Assembly (NCBI GenBank): GCA_900770225.1
Contig: CAAGJU010000348.1
Coordinates: 1 to 27,434, forward strand
Origin: Lachnospiraceae bacterium
GTDB lineage: Bacteria; Bacillota; Clostridia; Lachnospirales; Lachnospiraceae
Reading direction: 5' to 3'
Length of the DNA: 27,434 bases
Each line of letters begins with the position of its first letter. The stretch's first letter is position 1. The notes under the pieces are model-generated. The model was not told the DNA's origin. It saw only the letters and a program-made list of their open reading frames with translations, and ran no database searches. Made by a program: the position numbers and the translations under genes. Below, piece after piece: positions 6,797-14,268 of this stretch.

Positions 6797-7955
6797 TGCC
6801 TGTCTCCTGCTTTCTCCTCGGTGGTTTCGGGCCGGGATACTGATAAAAATAAGTTTTCAGCATACCATTGTAGATCTTACGGTTTTTCGCGGCTTTTCTG
6901 CCGAGATATTTTTCCGCATCCTCATAACCGGTGATCACATAGAGTGACCAGGTATCCAGATGCCCGAACACACGCTGACCAAGGGTCTCATACAGAGCCG
7001 GAAGTGTCTCTCTGTCCTCCAGTCTCTCGCCGTAGGGAGGATTTGTGATGATGAATCCGTATTTTCCGGGATGGGAAAGTTCCGCCACCGGCCGCTGCTG
7101 AAAATGGATCATGTGATCCACGCCGGCAAGCCGCGCATTATCGCGCGCCATGCGGACACTGGCATCGTCGATATCATAGCCCTGAATATCCGTCTCCACA
7201 TCTGTACAGACGTCTTCTTCCGCCTCTTCACGGGCGTCCTGCCAGCACTTCTCCGGAATCAGATTCGTCCACTCCTCAGCAAGGAAATCCCTGTGCAGAC
7301 CGGGTGCCATATTTGCAGCCATCATGGCCGCCTCGATACAGAAGGTACCGCTTCCACAGAAAGGATCCACGAGAATACGGCCGCCCTTCCAGGGTGTCAG
7401 CATGATCAGCGCAGAGGCGAGCGTCTCAGCGATCGGCGCTTTCACTGTATTGACACGATAGCCCCTCTTATGCAGGGAAACGCCGGTCGTATCCAGTCCC
7501 ACCGTGACCACATCTTTCAGAATGGACACGCGGATCGGATAGGACGCTCCGTCTTCTTCGAACCAGTCCGTGTGATACACCGTCTTCAGGCGCTCCACGA
7601 TGGCTTTTTTCATAATGGACTGAATATCCGACGGGGAAAACAGCTGGCTTTTGATGGAATTCGCCTTTGCCACCCAGAATTTTCCATTCTTTGGGATATA
7701 CCGCTCCCACGGCAGTGCTTTCGTCTCCTCAAACAGCTCATCAAACGTGACAGCTCTGAAACGGCTCACGCGGATGAGAACACGCTCCGTGGTCCTCAGA
7801 TGGATATTGGCCAGTGCCACGGCTTCCGCATCACCGGTAAAGGTCACACGGCCGTCTTCCGTCTCGGTGATGTCATATCCGAGATCCGTGATCTCGCGTT
7901 TCATCACAGCTTCCAGGCCGAAGTGACAGGGTGTCATCAGATCAAAAGTTTCCAT
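6765..7955 (-). CDS. THUMP-domain class I SAM-dependent RNA methyltransferase (YpsC/RlmL N-half type)
   Basis: Probable N2-guanine methyltransferase for rRNA, 396 aa. The N-terminal part (about 1-160, MTPCHFGLEAVMKREI onwards) is the ferredoxin-like/THUMP RNA-binding region. The SAM motif VDPFCGSGTFCIEAA lies near residue 197-211 and the catalytic NPPYGERLED near 306-315. It matches the single-domain Firmicutes YpsC family, homologous to the N-terminal methyltransferase of E. coli RlmL, which makes m2G2445 in 23S rRNA. The exact target here is inferred from that family. AGGAGAT precedes the ATG. It starts the rdgB-yfcE unit and has a promoter with an overlapping palindrome (8028-8058) and a hairpin at the very 5' end of the transcript. 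Confidence 0.88.
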   Translation of the reverse strand: METFDLMTPCHFGLEAVMKREITDLGYDITETEDGRVTFTGDAEAVALANIHLRTTERVLIRVSRFRAVTFDELFEETKALPWERYIPKNGKFWVAKANSIKSQLFSPSDIQSIMKKAIVERLKTVYHTDWFEEDGASYPIRVSILKDVVTVGLDTTGVSLHKRGYRVNTVKAPIAETLASALIMLTPWKGGRILVDPFCGSGTFCIEAAMMAANMAPGLHRDFLAEEWTNLIPEKCWQDAREEAEEDVCTDVETDIQGYDIDDASVRMARDNARLAGVDHMIHFQQRPVAELSHPGKYGFIITNPPYGERLEDRETLPALYETLGQRVFGHLDTWSLYVITGYEDAEKYLGRKAAKNRKIYNGMLKTYFYQYPGPKPPRRKQETGSEDDYFCNRK

Positions 7956-7987
7956 TCTGTATCTCCTGAAAAATCACTGTTTAAGGG

Positions 7988-8020
7988 AAATGCCCCGGTA
8001 GGGGAGCTACCGAGGCATTT
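7988..8020 (-). other. 5'-end hairpin of the methyltransferase mRNA
   Basis: AAATGCC-CGGTAG and CTACCG-GGCATTT arms form a 13-bp stem with one unpaired position. It lies within about 2 bases of the predicted transcription start (about 8021) and 32 bases before the gene. It may protect the transcript 5' end or be an attenuator-like fold. No T-run follows, so it is unlikely to be a terminator of the upstream glp operon. Confidence 0.45.
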
Positions 8021-8027
8021 CGAGGGG

Positions 8028-8058
8028 AGTATAAATAATTAATAAGGGGTTATTAATT
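8028..8058 (-). promoter_or_regulatory. Promoter with overlapping operator-like palindrome
   Basis: Minus strand -10 TATACT (8028-8033), 17-base spacer and a weak -35 TTAATA (8051-8056). A perfect inverted repeat AATTAATAA-GGGG-TTATTAATT (8037-8058) covers the spacer and -35, the usual position for a repressor site. The rest of the 414-base gap 7956-8369 holds the hairpins listed separately, an AT-rich stretch (8060-8210), and no gene I can support. Confidence 0.5.
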
Positions 8059-8231
8059 TGTAAAAAAAATCTTTTGAAGGGTAAATTCTTTTTACATCAG
8101 TCATTATATAACCGAAAAAAACAAAATGCAACACGATTTTCAGCCGTTGTTTCCGTTATTTCCGCCAATTTTTTCGCTCGTATTTTGTCAGTTATACACG
8201 AAAACAAACGTTTCTGCTTATTTTTTTGCCA

Positions 8232-8261
8232 GCTACTGTCACACACGGCTCTGGCAGTAGC
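8232..8261 (-). terminator. Hairpin 3' of the glp oxidase operon
   Basis: GCTACTG (8232-8238 complement) and CAGTAGC (8255-8261) form a perfect 7-bp stem about 110 bases after the stop of the DUF1667 gene. On the minus strand it is followed by TGGC and an A-run rather than a T-run, so it is not a classical intrinsic terminator. Confidence 0.35.
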
Positions 8262-8369
8262 CGAACCACGGCGAATGAATTGTTTTCATCGTCGGGTTCA
8301 TCAACTGATCATCTCAGGATGCCGTACGGCGATCCCCGGCTCTGCTATCGCCGTCAATTCCGCCCGTCC

Positions 8370-8738
8370 TCAGGCTTTTTGGATATTCCGCGTGGCGATC
8401 ACCGGTATACCGGTGCCGGCCACGTCATCGATCAGCACGTCGCCGATCCTGACCGGTGCTTCAACCTGAATCCTGTTGATCTCCTTCATCACATCAAAAA
8501 TCTTATCCTTCGGCACATCCGTCTTCGTCTTCACAGACACCCTCGGCAGATCACCGTCTCTCACGATGGCCGTACTGGTCACGATCCTCGTGGGATTCGT
8601 CACCTCTCTGCGTGCATACCGGTCGCCGTTGGCGCATGAATTGCCGCTGACGGATTTGATCTCCTTCCCATCCATTGTCACTGAAACGAGGCAGCCCATG
8701 GGGCAGCCGATACATGTAAGTTCCCTGACAGATTCCAT
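8370..8738 (-). CDS. DUF1667 Fe-S-type subunit of glycerol-3-phosphate oxidation complex
   Basis: 122-aa protein starting at the ATG at 8738, which has GAGGAGG seven bases upstream; an upstream in-frame ATG lacks this. The N-terminus has CIGCPMGC (cysteines 9, 12 and 16) and a fourth cysteine in GNSCANGDRYA, an arrangement suited to an iron-sulfur cluster. DUF1667 proteins are commonly encoded as the third gene after a GlpA-like dehydrogenase and an NAD/FAD oxidoreductase in anaerobic Firmicutes, exactly as here. By position it replaces GlpC of the E. coli anaerobic enzyme. An electron-transfer role is inferred from cysteines and context; no activity can be read from the sequence. Confidence 0.85.
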   Translation of the reverse strand: MESVRELTCIGCPMGCLVSVTMDGKEIKSVSGNSCANGDRYARREVTNPTRIVTSTAIVRDGDLPRVSVKTKTDVPKDKIFDVMKEINRIQVEAPVRIGDVLIDDVAGTGIPVIATRNIQKA

Positions 8739-8754
8739 CCTCTGCCTCCTCTCT

Positions 8755-10023
8755 TTAATCCTGCTCAATCCTGACCGTGATGCTCTTCAGATCTTTGAAG
8801 GCAGTGATCCTGTCCTTCAGCAGGATGACCTGCTCCATCTCACCGGGCGAGATGATCCTCTTTTTGTTGTGCATCACGCGCTCATCGTTAAAATACACGC
8901 TGACAGCGGCATTTTTATACACTGCGCCGACGCGGAAACGCACTGTGACCATTCTGTCCATCCGGCCCGGATTGATCACGGACGGTACGGTATAACGCAC
9001 GCCGTCAGCCGGGATCAGCTGAATATCCTCTCCAGCCGCCATATCCCTGCAGCCGGCGCTGACAAACTTCGCCGCGTTTTCTCCGGCTCTCTCCGCCTCT
9101 TCCGACACATAGTCCACAAGGTCGTGCACGTGCAGGACGTTGCCGCAGGCAAACACACCCGGGATCGAAGTCTCCAGGCTCTCATTGACCACCGGACCGT
9201 TGGTAATGTTGCTGATGGCAACACCGGCGCCCCGGGACAGCTCGTTTTCCGGAATGAGGCCGACGGAAAGCAGAAGCGTATCGCAGGTGTATCTCTCCTC
9301 CGTGCCCGGGATCGGTTTCCTGTCAGGGCCGACCTCGGCGATCGTGACAGCCGAAATATGCTCCTTTCCTTCCACATCAACCACCGTGTGCGACAGCTTC
9401 AGCGGAATACCGAAGTCATCGAGGCACTGAACGATGTTTCTCTTCAGTCCGCCGGAATAAGGCATGACTTCTGCCACGACCTTGACCTTCGCGCCCTCCA
9501 GCGTCATTCTCCGGGCCATGATCAGGCCGATATCGCCGGAACCCAGAATGACAACCTCACGGCCGGGCATATAGCCCTCCATGTTTACCAGTCTCTGGGC
9601 CGTTCCCGCGGAAAAAATACCCGCCGGCCTGTACCCCGGGGTGGCAAGCGCACCGATCGGCCGCTCACGGCATCCCATGGCCAGGATAACGGCACCGGCC
9701 TGAATCTGGAACATGCCATCCGTATGATTCATTGCCGTCACAACACGGTCTTTTGAAATATCCATGACCATGGTGTGCAGCTTGTATTCAATTTTTTCCT
9801 CAAGCACCTGATCAATAAAACGCTGTGCATATTCGGGACCTGTCAGCTCTTCCTTAAAGGTGTGGAGTCCAAATCCGTTGTGAATACACTGGTTCAGGAT
9901 GCCGCCGAGCCTGTCATCGCGCTCGAGAATGAGGATCTTCTCAATGCCTGCTTTTCTTGCTGATGCCGCTGCGGCAAGTCCTGCAGGGCCGCCGCCCACG
10001 ATTACGATATCATAATTCATCAT
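8755..10023 (-). CDS. FAD/NAD-dependent oxidoreductase subunit of the glp operon
   Basis: 422-aa two-dinucleotide-fold flavoprotein. The FAD site is IVGGGPAGLAAAASARKAG (8-26), the second Rossmann motif is VILGSGDIGLIMARRM (about residue 160), and the C-terminal FAD-binding block is IPGVFACGNVLHVHDLVD. The conserved MGCRERPIGAL loop is typical of the NADH oxidase-like partners of GlpA-type dehydrogenases. The redox-active CxxC of disulfide reductases is absent. It overlaps glpA by ATGA, which signals translational coupling. Probable job: pass electrons from glycerol-3-phosphate oxidation to NAD(P) or another acceptor. This is inferred from domains and operon position. E. coli GlpB is much more divergent, so I do not use that symbol. 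Confidence 0.85.
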   Translation of the reverse strand: MMNYDIVIVGGGPAGLAAAASARKAGIEKILILERDDRLGGILNQCIHNGFGLHTFKEELTGPEYAQRFIDQVLEEKIEYKLHTMVMDISKDRVVTAMNHTDGMFQIQAGAVILAMGCRERPIGALATPGYRPAGIFSAGTAQRLVNMEGYMPGREVVILGSGDIGLIMARRMTLEGAKVKVVAEVMPYSGGLKRNIVQCLDDFGIPLKLSHTVVDVEGKEHISAVTIAEVGPDRKPIPGTEERYTCDTLLLSVGLIPENELSRGAGVAISNITNGPVVNESLETSIPGVFACGNVLHVHDLVDYVSEEAERAGENAAKFVSAGCRDMAAGEDIQLIPADGVRYTVPSVINPGRMDRMVTVRFRVGAVYKNAAVSVYFNDERVMHNKKRIISPGEMEQVILLKDRITAFKDLKSITVRIEQD

Positions 10024-11471
10024 CTGTCCTCACCGCCTTTCGAACGCTCACGGACGATGTAGGATTCCCCGCCCATCTTCGTTATTTTTTCATAAGGAAT
10101 GCCGAGTTCCCGGTGCAGAATATCCATCTGCTTCGGCGTGCAGAATCCGGCCTGACATCTGCCCATGCCGGCGCGGGTCCGTCTCTTGATACCGTCGAGG
10201 GAACGCGCACCGAGCGGGCGGTGGATCGCATCAAGGATCTCGCCCTCGGATACCGATTCACATCGGCAGACGATATTGCCATATGCCGGATTTCTGCGGA
10301 TCAGTTCGTTTCTCTCTTCCATCGTCAGCTGCTTCGGATCCAGAACGCCTTTGCTGATCGGATCCCAGCTGTCTTTTTTCACAAAGTGATACCGGTTGCT
10401 GATGAGTTCGCTCATATATTCGCCGATGGCCGGAGAAGCAGAGAGTCCCGGGGATTCGATACCGGCGGCATCGAAGAAATCCGAACAGTCATCGCATTCA
10501 CCGAGGATAAAATCATGATGATCCTCATGGGCGCGCAGACCTGCGAATACACGGATGACCTTGCGGCGGATCGGCAGATTTTTTACGTGTGCCTCTGCAC
10601 CATCCAGAATGGCATCCAGACCCTGCTGTGTCGTCGCCGTGGACTCCTTGTCATCGATGTCGATGGCTGTCGGTCCCGCGAGCAGATTGCCGTGCACCGT
10701 AGGCGCCACAAGGATGCCCTTGCCATGCGCAGTGGGCTGCGGGAAGATCGTTCTCGTCACGAAATTTCCCATATCCTTATCCATGATAAAATAATCGCCG
10801 CGCCGCGGGGTGATATGGAGCTTATGCTCCGATACCATGTTGTGGAACTTATCGGCATACACGCCGGCCGCGTTGACGATTGCGCGTGTCTTATATTCGC
10901 CGTTATTGGTGCGGATGTGCCAGATGCCCTCTTCATCCTTTTTGAGTTCTTCCACATCGGTATTGAAGCGGAAGTCGACACCGTTCTTGTTGGCATTCTC
11001 CGCGAAACCGATCGTGAGACGGAACGGGCAGATGATACCAGCCGTCGGCGCATAGAGTGCTCCCTCGGTCTGATCAGAAAGATTCGGCTCCATGGCCAGC
11101 GCCTCTTCCCTGCTCAGAAGCTTCATGCCTTTCACGCCATTGGCGATTCCCCGGTCGTAAAGCTCCCTGAGTCCGCCGAGACTGTCCTTATCTATGCAGA
11201 CAACCAGGGATCCGTTTCTCTTAAAGGGAACATCCAGCTCCTTCGCAATCTGATCCATCATCTCGTTGCCGCGTACATTCATCTTCGCCATCACGGAACC
11301 CGGCGTGCAGTCATAGCCGGCATGCACGATCGCTGAATTTGCCTTCGATGTCCCGCAGCAGACATCCTCATCCCTTTCCAGCACGCATACCTCCGCCTGG
11401 TAGCGGGATAGCTCCCGGGCGATCGCGCATCCGGTGACGCCCGCGCCTATGATGATCACATCGTAAATCAT
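10020..11471 (-). CDS. glpA: GlpA-like FAD-dependent glycerol-3-phosphate dehydrogenase with BFD [2Fe-2S] domain
   Basis: Oxidises glycerol 3-phosphate to dihydroxyacetone phosphate. 483 aa from the ATG at 11471, supported by AAGGAGGAC upstream and by MIYDVIIIGAGVTGCAIARE beginning immediately with the FAD fold (GAGVTG, 9-14). The DAO-type domain runs to about residue 370. A BFD-like [2Fe-2S] domain follows, with CRC and GRCQAGFC supplying four cysteines (about 400-455). It is followed by an NAD/FAD oxidoreductase and DUF1667, giving a three-subunit enzyme without the membrane or quinone-linked GlpB/GlpC pair. A cre-like site and promoter lie about 440 bases upstream, with a 270-bp inverted-repeat element in the leader. 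glpK and glpP upstream support the assignment. Confidence 0.87.
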   Translation of the reverse strand: MIYDVIIIGAGVTGCAIARELSRYQAEVCVLERDEDVCCGTSKANSAIVHAGYDCTPGSVMAKMNVRGNEMMDQIAKELDVPFKRNGSLVVCIDKDSLGGLRELYDRGIANGVKGMKLLSREEALAMEPNLSDQTEGALYAPTAGIICPFRLTIGFAENANKNGVDFRFNTDVEELKKDEEGIWHIRTNNGEYKTRAIVNAAGVYADKFHNMVSEHKLHITPRRGDYFIMDKDMGNFVTRTIFPQPTAHGKGILVAPTVHGNLLAGPTAIDIDDKESTATTQQGLDAILDGAEAHVKNLPIRRKVIRVFAGLRAHEDHHDFILGECDDCSDFFDAAGIESPGLSASPAIGEYMSELISNRYHFVKKDSWDPISKGVLDPKQLTMEERNELIRRNPAYGNIVCRCESVSEGEILDAIHRPLGARSLDGIKRRTRAGMGRCQAGFCTPKQMDILHRELGIPYEKITKMGGESYIVRERSKGGEDR

Positions 11472-11529
11472 ATGATTTGCTGTCCTCCTTTTTTGTCCTT
11501 GCCATCGCCTGTCTGATTTTTTTATGTCA

Positions 11530-11799
11530 TATATTGTATAAGCTACGGATTGCTCCGTGCTTCGCACTCCCGCAATCCTACAGATAAGCCCGACTCTGTC
11601 GGGCTATCGCGGCGTTCGCTCCACCGCATCACACTTCGCGTGTGCGGATGTAGCTCACTGCCCGCGTATATTCGCACTTTCGTTCCGCTTACGCGTCACT
11701 TCGTGCTCATACCTGTTGCCTTCAAAACCGCATACAGCCTCTTACACACGCTTCGCGTGTGACGAGTCTGTCTGCGATTCGAAGAGCTTATACAATATA
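11530..11799. mobile_element. 270-bp inverted-repeat element with multiple hairpins (MITE-like or structured RNA)
   Basis: Perfect 15-bp terminal inverted repeats TATATTGTATAAGCT (11530-11544) and AGCTTATACAATATA (11785-11799). Inside are several clean hairpins: GGATTGC/GCAATCC (11547-11578, with nested GTGC-TTC-GCAC), GCCCGAC-TCT-GTCGGGC (11588-11604), a CACAC/GTGTG stem around 11631-11643, and CACACGC-TTC-GCGTGTG around 11745-11761. No transposase is present, and the reading frames through it look non-coding. The ends contain TA, which would fit a mariner-type target duplication. It sits between the predicted glpA promoter and the glpA start, so it would be transcribed in the leader. Confidence 0.6.
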
Positions 11800-11800
11800 A

Positions 11801-11846
11801 AGGCGCCGAAAACAAACATACTGCTTCTGTATGCTGTCCGGCGCCT
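11801..11846 (-). terminator. Large hairpin adjoining the inverted-repeat element
   Basis: AGGCGCCG (11801-11808) and CGGCGCCT (11839-11846) pair perfectly, with an inner CATAC/GTATG stem (11817-11833). On the minus strand only TTTA follows the stem. In the glpA leader it could be a weak terminator or attenuator acted on by GlpP. This is an inference from position. Confidence 0.4.
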
Positions 11847-11887
11847 CATTTCTCGATGCGTAAATATGAAATTCTGTCCTGCCTGAT

Positions 11888-11900
11888 GTCCTGTCAGGAC
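11888..11900. promoter_or_regulatory. 13-base palindrome at the predicted glpA transcription start
   Basis: GTCCTG-T-CAGGAC is a perfect palindrome just downstream of the predicted -10 of the glpA promoter, an operator position. Regulator unknown. Confidence 0.35.
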
Positions 11901-11910
11901 TTCATGCATT

Positions 11911-11948
11911 GTTGTATTACATCCGGGTGACTTTTGCAAGCGTTTTCG
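11911..11948 (-). promoter_or_regulatory. glpA promoter with overlapping cre-like site
   Basis: Minus strand -35 TTGCAA (11934-11939), 17-base spacer and weak -10 TACAAC (11911-11916). TGCAAGCGTTTTCG at 11935-11948 agrees at 12 of 14 positions with the cre consensus TGAAARCGYTWWCW bound by CcpA and overlaps the -35. Catabolite repression of the glycerol oxidase genes is therefore plausible. Confidence 0.5.
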
Positions 11949-11971
11949 CGGATTTTTACGTCTTCTTAACT

Positions 11972-11989
11972 TAAACTTATCTAAGTTTA
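11972..11989. promoter_or_regulatory. 18-base AT-rich palindrome upstream of the glpA promoter
   Basis: TAAACTTA-TC-TAAGTTTA has perfect 8-bp arms and lies about 35-55 bases upstream of the -35, where an activator or distal operator could bind. The regulator is not identifiable from the sequence. Confidence 0.35.
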
Positions 11990-12002
11990 CAGGCTCTGCC
12001 AG

Positions 12003-12075
12003 TTAACAGCTGCCGCAGATGCACGTCGAACATTGTACGTTTTTCGTCGTGAGTGAGCGCTGTGGCAGCTGTTAA
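12003..12075 (-). other. 73-base foldback after glpK
   Basis: TTAACAGCTGCC (12003-12014) and GGCAGCTGTTAA (12064-12075) are perfect 12-bp arms. Inside them CACGTCGAA and TTCGTCGTG pair with one mismatch. It begins 26 bases past the glpK stop. No T-run follows on the minus strand. It could be a 3'-end structure of glpK mRNA or another small foldback repeat. Confidence 0.45.
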
Positions 12076-12100
12076 TACTCCAGACCAACTGGAATGCAGC

Positions 12101-13606
12101 TTAAACCGTTTCTTTCGCCCATCCGCAGGTAGCTGCCACCGCCTGCTTCCATCCGGCAAGTTCCTTCGCGCGCTCCGCTTCGCCCATCTTCGGCGTAAAC
12201 TCCCTGTCGAGCTGCCAGTTCCGCATCACGTCATCCCTGCTGTCCCAGAATCCAACAGCAAGGCCCGCCAGATAAGCGGCCCCCATCGCCGTCGTTTCCA
12301 CACAGGACGGCCGTCTGACAGGCGCATTACTGATATCAGCCTGGAACTGCATCAGGAAATTATTTTTGCACGCTCCGCCATCCACCTTCAGCGAGGTAAG
12401 CTTCACATGAGAATCCAGTTCCATCGCACGGATCACATCATTCACCTGAAAGGCCAGCGATTCCAGCGTAGCGCGGATGATATGGTACTTGTTGACGCCA
12501 CGGGTCAGTCCGGTGATTGCACCGCGCGCGTAAGGGTCCCAGTAGGGAGCGCCGAGTCCGGTGAACGCCGGCACCACATAGCAGCCGTTGGTGTCCTTGA
12601 CCTGTGTGGCAAAATATTCTGAATCCGGTGACGAATCGATCATTCTCGCCTCATCACGCAGCCACTGAATGGCAGCCCCTGCCACATACACAGAGCCCTC
12701 CAGTGCATACTCCACCTTATTGTCCAGTCCCCAGGCGATCGTGGTGAGCAGACCGTTTTTCGAGATGATCGGTTTGTCACCGATATTCATCAGGAGGAAC
12801 GCACCGGTGCCATAGGTATTTTTTGCCTCGCCCGGCTGGAAACAGGTCTGCCCGAAGAGAGCGCACTGCTGATCTCCCGCCGCTCCGGCGATCCTGACCG
12901 GTCCGCCGAAAAATTCGGGATCCGCCTCGCCGTACACGCAGCTGGAAGGTTTCACCTCCGGAAGGATATTCATCGGGATATCCAGAATGCGGCACAGTTC
13001 TTCGTCCCACTGCAGCGTGTGGATATTGAACAGGAGCGTACGGGATGCATTGGAGCAGTCGGTCACATGCACCTTTCCCTTGGTAAGCTTGTAGATCAGC
13101 CACGAATCTACCGTGCCGAAAGCCAACTCTCCCCGCTCTGCCATCTCCCGGGCCCCGTCGACATGGTCAAGGAGCCAGCGCACTTTTGTGCCGGAAAAAT
13201 AGGGATCCATGACCAGCCCGGTTTTCTGCTGAAAGAGGTCCTTGTACTCCGGATGCTCACTCAGCAGCTGCGTTGTGAAATCAGCCGTGCGGCGGCATTG
13301 CCACACAATGGCGTGGCTGACCGGCTGACCCGTAGTTCTGTCCCATAGTATCGTGGTCTCACGCTGGTTGGTGATGCCAATGGCTGCGATATCTTCATAC
13401 GTGGCATCAGCCTTCTTCATCGCCTCACGTGCCACCTGCAGCTGCGTCTGCCAGATCTCATTGGCATCATGCTCGACCCAGCCCGGATGCGGAAAATACT
13501 GTGTGAATTCCTTCTGCGCTGTTGCTACCATATTTCCCTTTCGGTCAAAAATAATGCAGCGGTTGCTGGTCGTTCCGGAATCCAGCGCCATGATATACCT
13601 GGCCAT
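12101..13606 (-). CDS. glpK: Glycerol kinase
   Basis: ATP-dependent phosphorylation of glycerol to sn-glycerol 3-phosphate, the first step feeding the GlpA unit downstream. 501 aa, normal FGGY length. Motifs: ALDSGTTSNRCIIFD (6-20), GITNQRETTILWDR, the AGAAGDQQCALFGQ block and the phosphate-binding YGTGAFLL, with VDGGACKNNFLMQFQAD near the C-terminus. AGGAGG lies upstream of the ATG. The region matching the HPr-phosphorylated histidine loop of enterococcal enzymes (HFYG) reads EFFG here, so control by PTS phosphorylation is probably absent. It lies 83 bases after glpP and is probably co-transcribed with it. No glpF permease is seen in the window. Confidence 0.96.
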   Translation of the reverse strand: MARYIMALDSGTTSNRCIIFDRKGNMVATAQKEFTQYFPHPGWVEHDANEIWQTQLQVAREAMKKADATYEDIAAIGITNQRETTILWDRTTGQPVSHAIVWQCRRTADFTTQLLSEHPEYKDLFQQKTGLVMDPYFSGTKVRWLLDHVDGAREMAERGELAFGTVDSWLIYKLTKGKVHVTDCSNASRTLLFNIHTLQWDEELCRILDIPMNILPEVKPSSCVYGEADPEFFGGPVRIAGAAGDQQCALFGQTCFQPGEAKNTYGTGAFLLMNIGDKPIISKNGLLTTIAWGLDNKVEYALEGSVYVAGAAIQWLRDEARMIDSSPDSEYFATQVKDTNGCYVVPAFTGLGAPYWDPYARGAITGLTRGVNKYHIIRATLESLAFQVNDVIRAMELDSHVKLTSLKVDGGACKNNFLMQFQADISNAPVRRPSCVETTAMGAAYLAGLAVGFWDSRDDVMRNWQLDREFTPKMGEAERAKELAGWKQAVAATCGWAKETV

Positions 13607-13689
13607 GATTGCTTTTTCCTCCTGTTTCTTCTGATAAAAATCCGTGTCCTGTTATGATTGAAATAGCCTGTTTCTGATCCGCCCGGCAG

Positions 13690-14268
13690 TCACAGAAACC
13701 ACGCCTTTTCATTGGTCGTGGAAACAGCCGTGGCGCCGCCGTTCAGCGCACTGATGATCTCCTCTTTTGTACTGATCAGGCCACCTGCCATGATCGGCAC
13801 TCTGGTGATGTGGTTGATCTCACTGATGACGGAGGGCAGGATGACACCCGGAAGAAATTCGATGATATCCGGCTGCACCACGCCCGGCTGGGATTCCTTT
13901 CTGATGTTTTCAAACGCCATCGAATCCAGCACGAAGTACCGCAGGACTGTATTCAGTCCGAGCTTCTTTGCATGCTGCATCAGCGCGGCCTTCGTCGTGA
14001 TGATCCCATCTGCTTCCGTATATGCCTTGATAAAATCCACGGCTGCCGTTCTGGCGCTCAGTCCGTTAATCAGATCGATGTGAACCATCGCTATTTTTCC
14101 GTGATCCCGGACTTTTCTGACAATACCGGGGATCGTCGCAGCATCTCCGTAGAGAATGAAAACCGCCTGCGAATCCGCCTGAAACGCCTTTTCCAGACCT
14201 TCGTCACTTTTTACCGCCGTAATGACCGGCTCTTCGCTGATTCTCTCGATAAACTCTCTGTGTTCCAT
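13690..14268 (-). CDS. glpP: Glycerol-3-phosphate-responsive antiterminator GlpP
   Basis: 192-aa TIM-barrel-like RNA-binding regulator. In Bacillus subtilis GlpP binds glycerol 3-phosphate and prevents termination in leader RNAs of glp genes. Recognisable blocks: PVITAVKSDEGLEKAF near the N-terminus, KIAMVHIDLINGLSARTAAVDFI, GIITTKAALMQHAKKLGL, and PDIIEFLPGVILPSVI followed by VPIMAGGLIST and GATAVSTTNEKAWFL. GGGGAGAG precedes the ATG. glpK follows directly, so GlpP should control its own operon and the glpA leader. The upstream region (14269-14520) has a repeated hairpin-forming segment and a palindrome with a T-run that are candidate targets. Confidence 0.9.
   Translation of the reverse strand: MEHREFIERISEEPVITAVKSDEGLEKAFQADSQAVFILYGDAATIPGIVRKVRDHGKIAMVHIDLINGLSARTAAVDFIKAYTEADGIITTKAALMQHAKKLGLNTVLRYFVLDSMAFENIRKESQPGVVQPDIIEFLPGVILPSVISEINHITRVPIMAGGLISTKEEIISALNGGATAVSTTNEKAWFL

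Noticed and set aside
6960..8042. Long plus-strand frame opposite the RNA methyltransferase gene
   Set aside because: It is antisense to a gene with clear SAM-binding and NPPY motifs, shows no recognisable domain, and has no ribosome site.
11472..11567. 32-residue N-terminal extension of GlpA
   Set aside because: It precedes a good AAGGAGGAC site, while the FAD fold begins right at the later ATG; the extension overlaps the inverted-repeat element end.
11557..11886. Plus-strand 109-codon frame rich in Arg, Ser and Cys
   Set aside because: It covers the hairpins of the inverted-repeat element and has no convincing ribosome site. The sequence is better explained as structured non-coding DNA.
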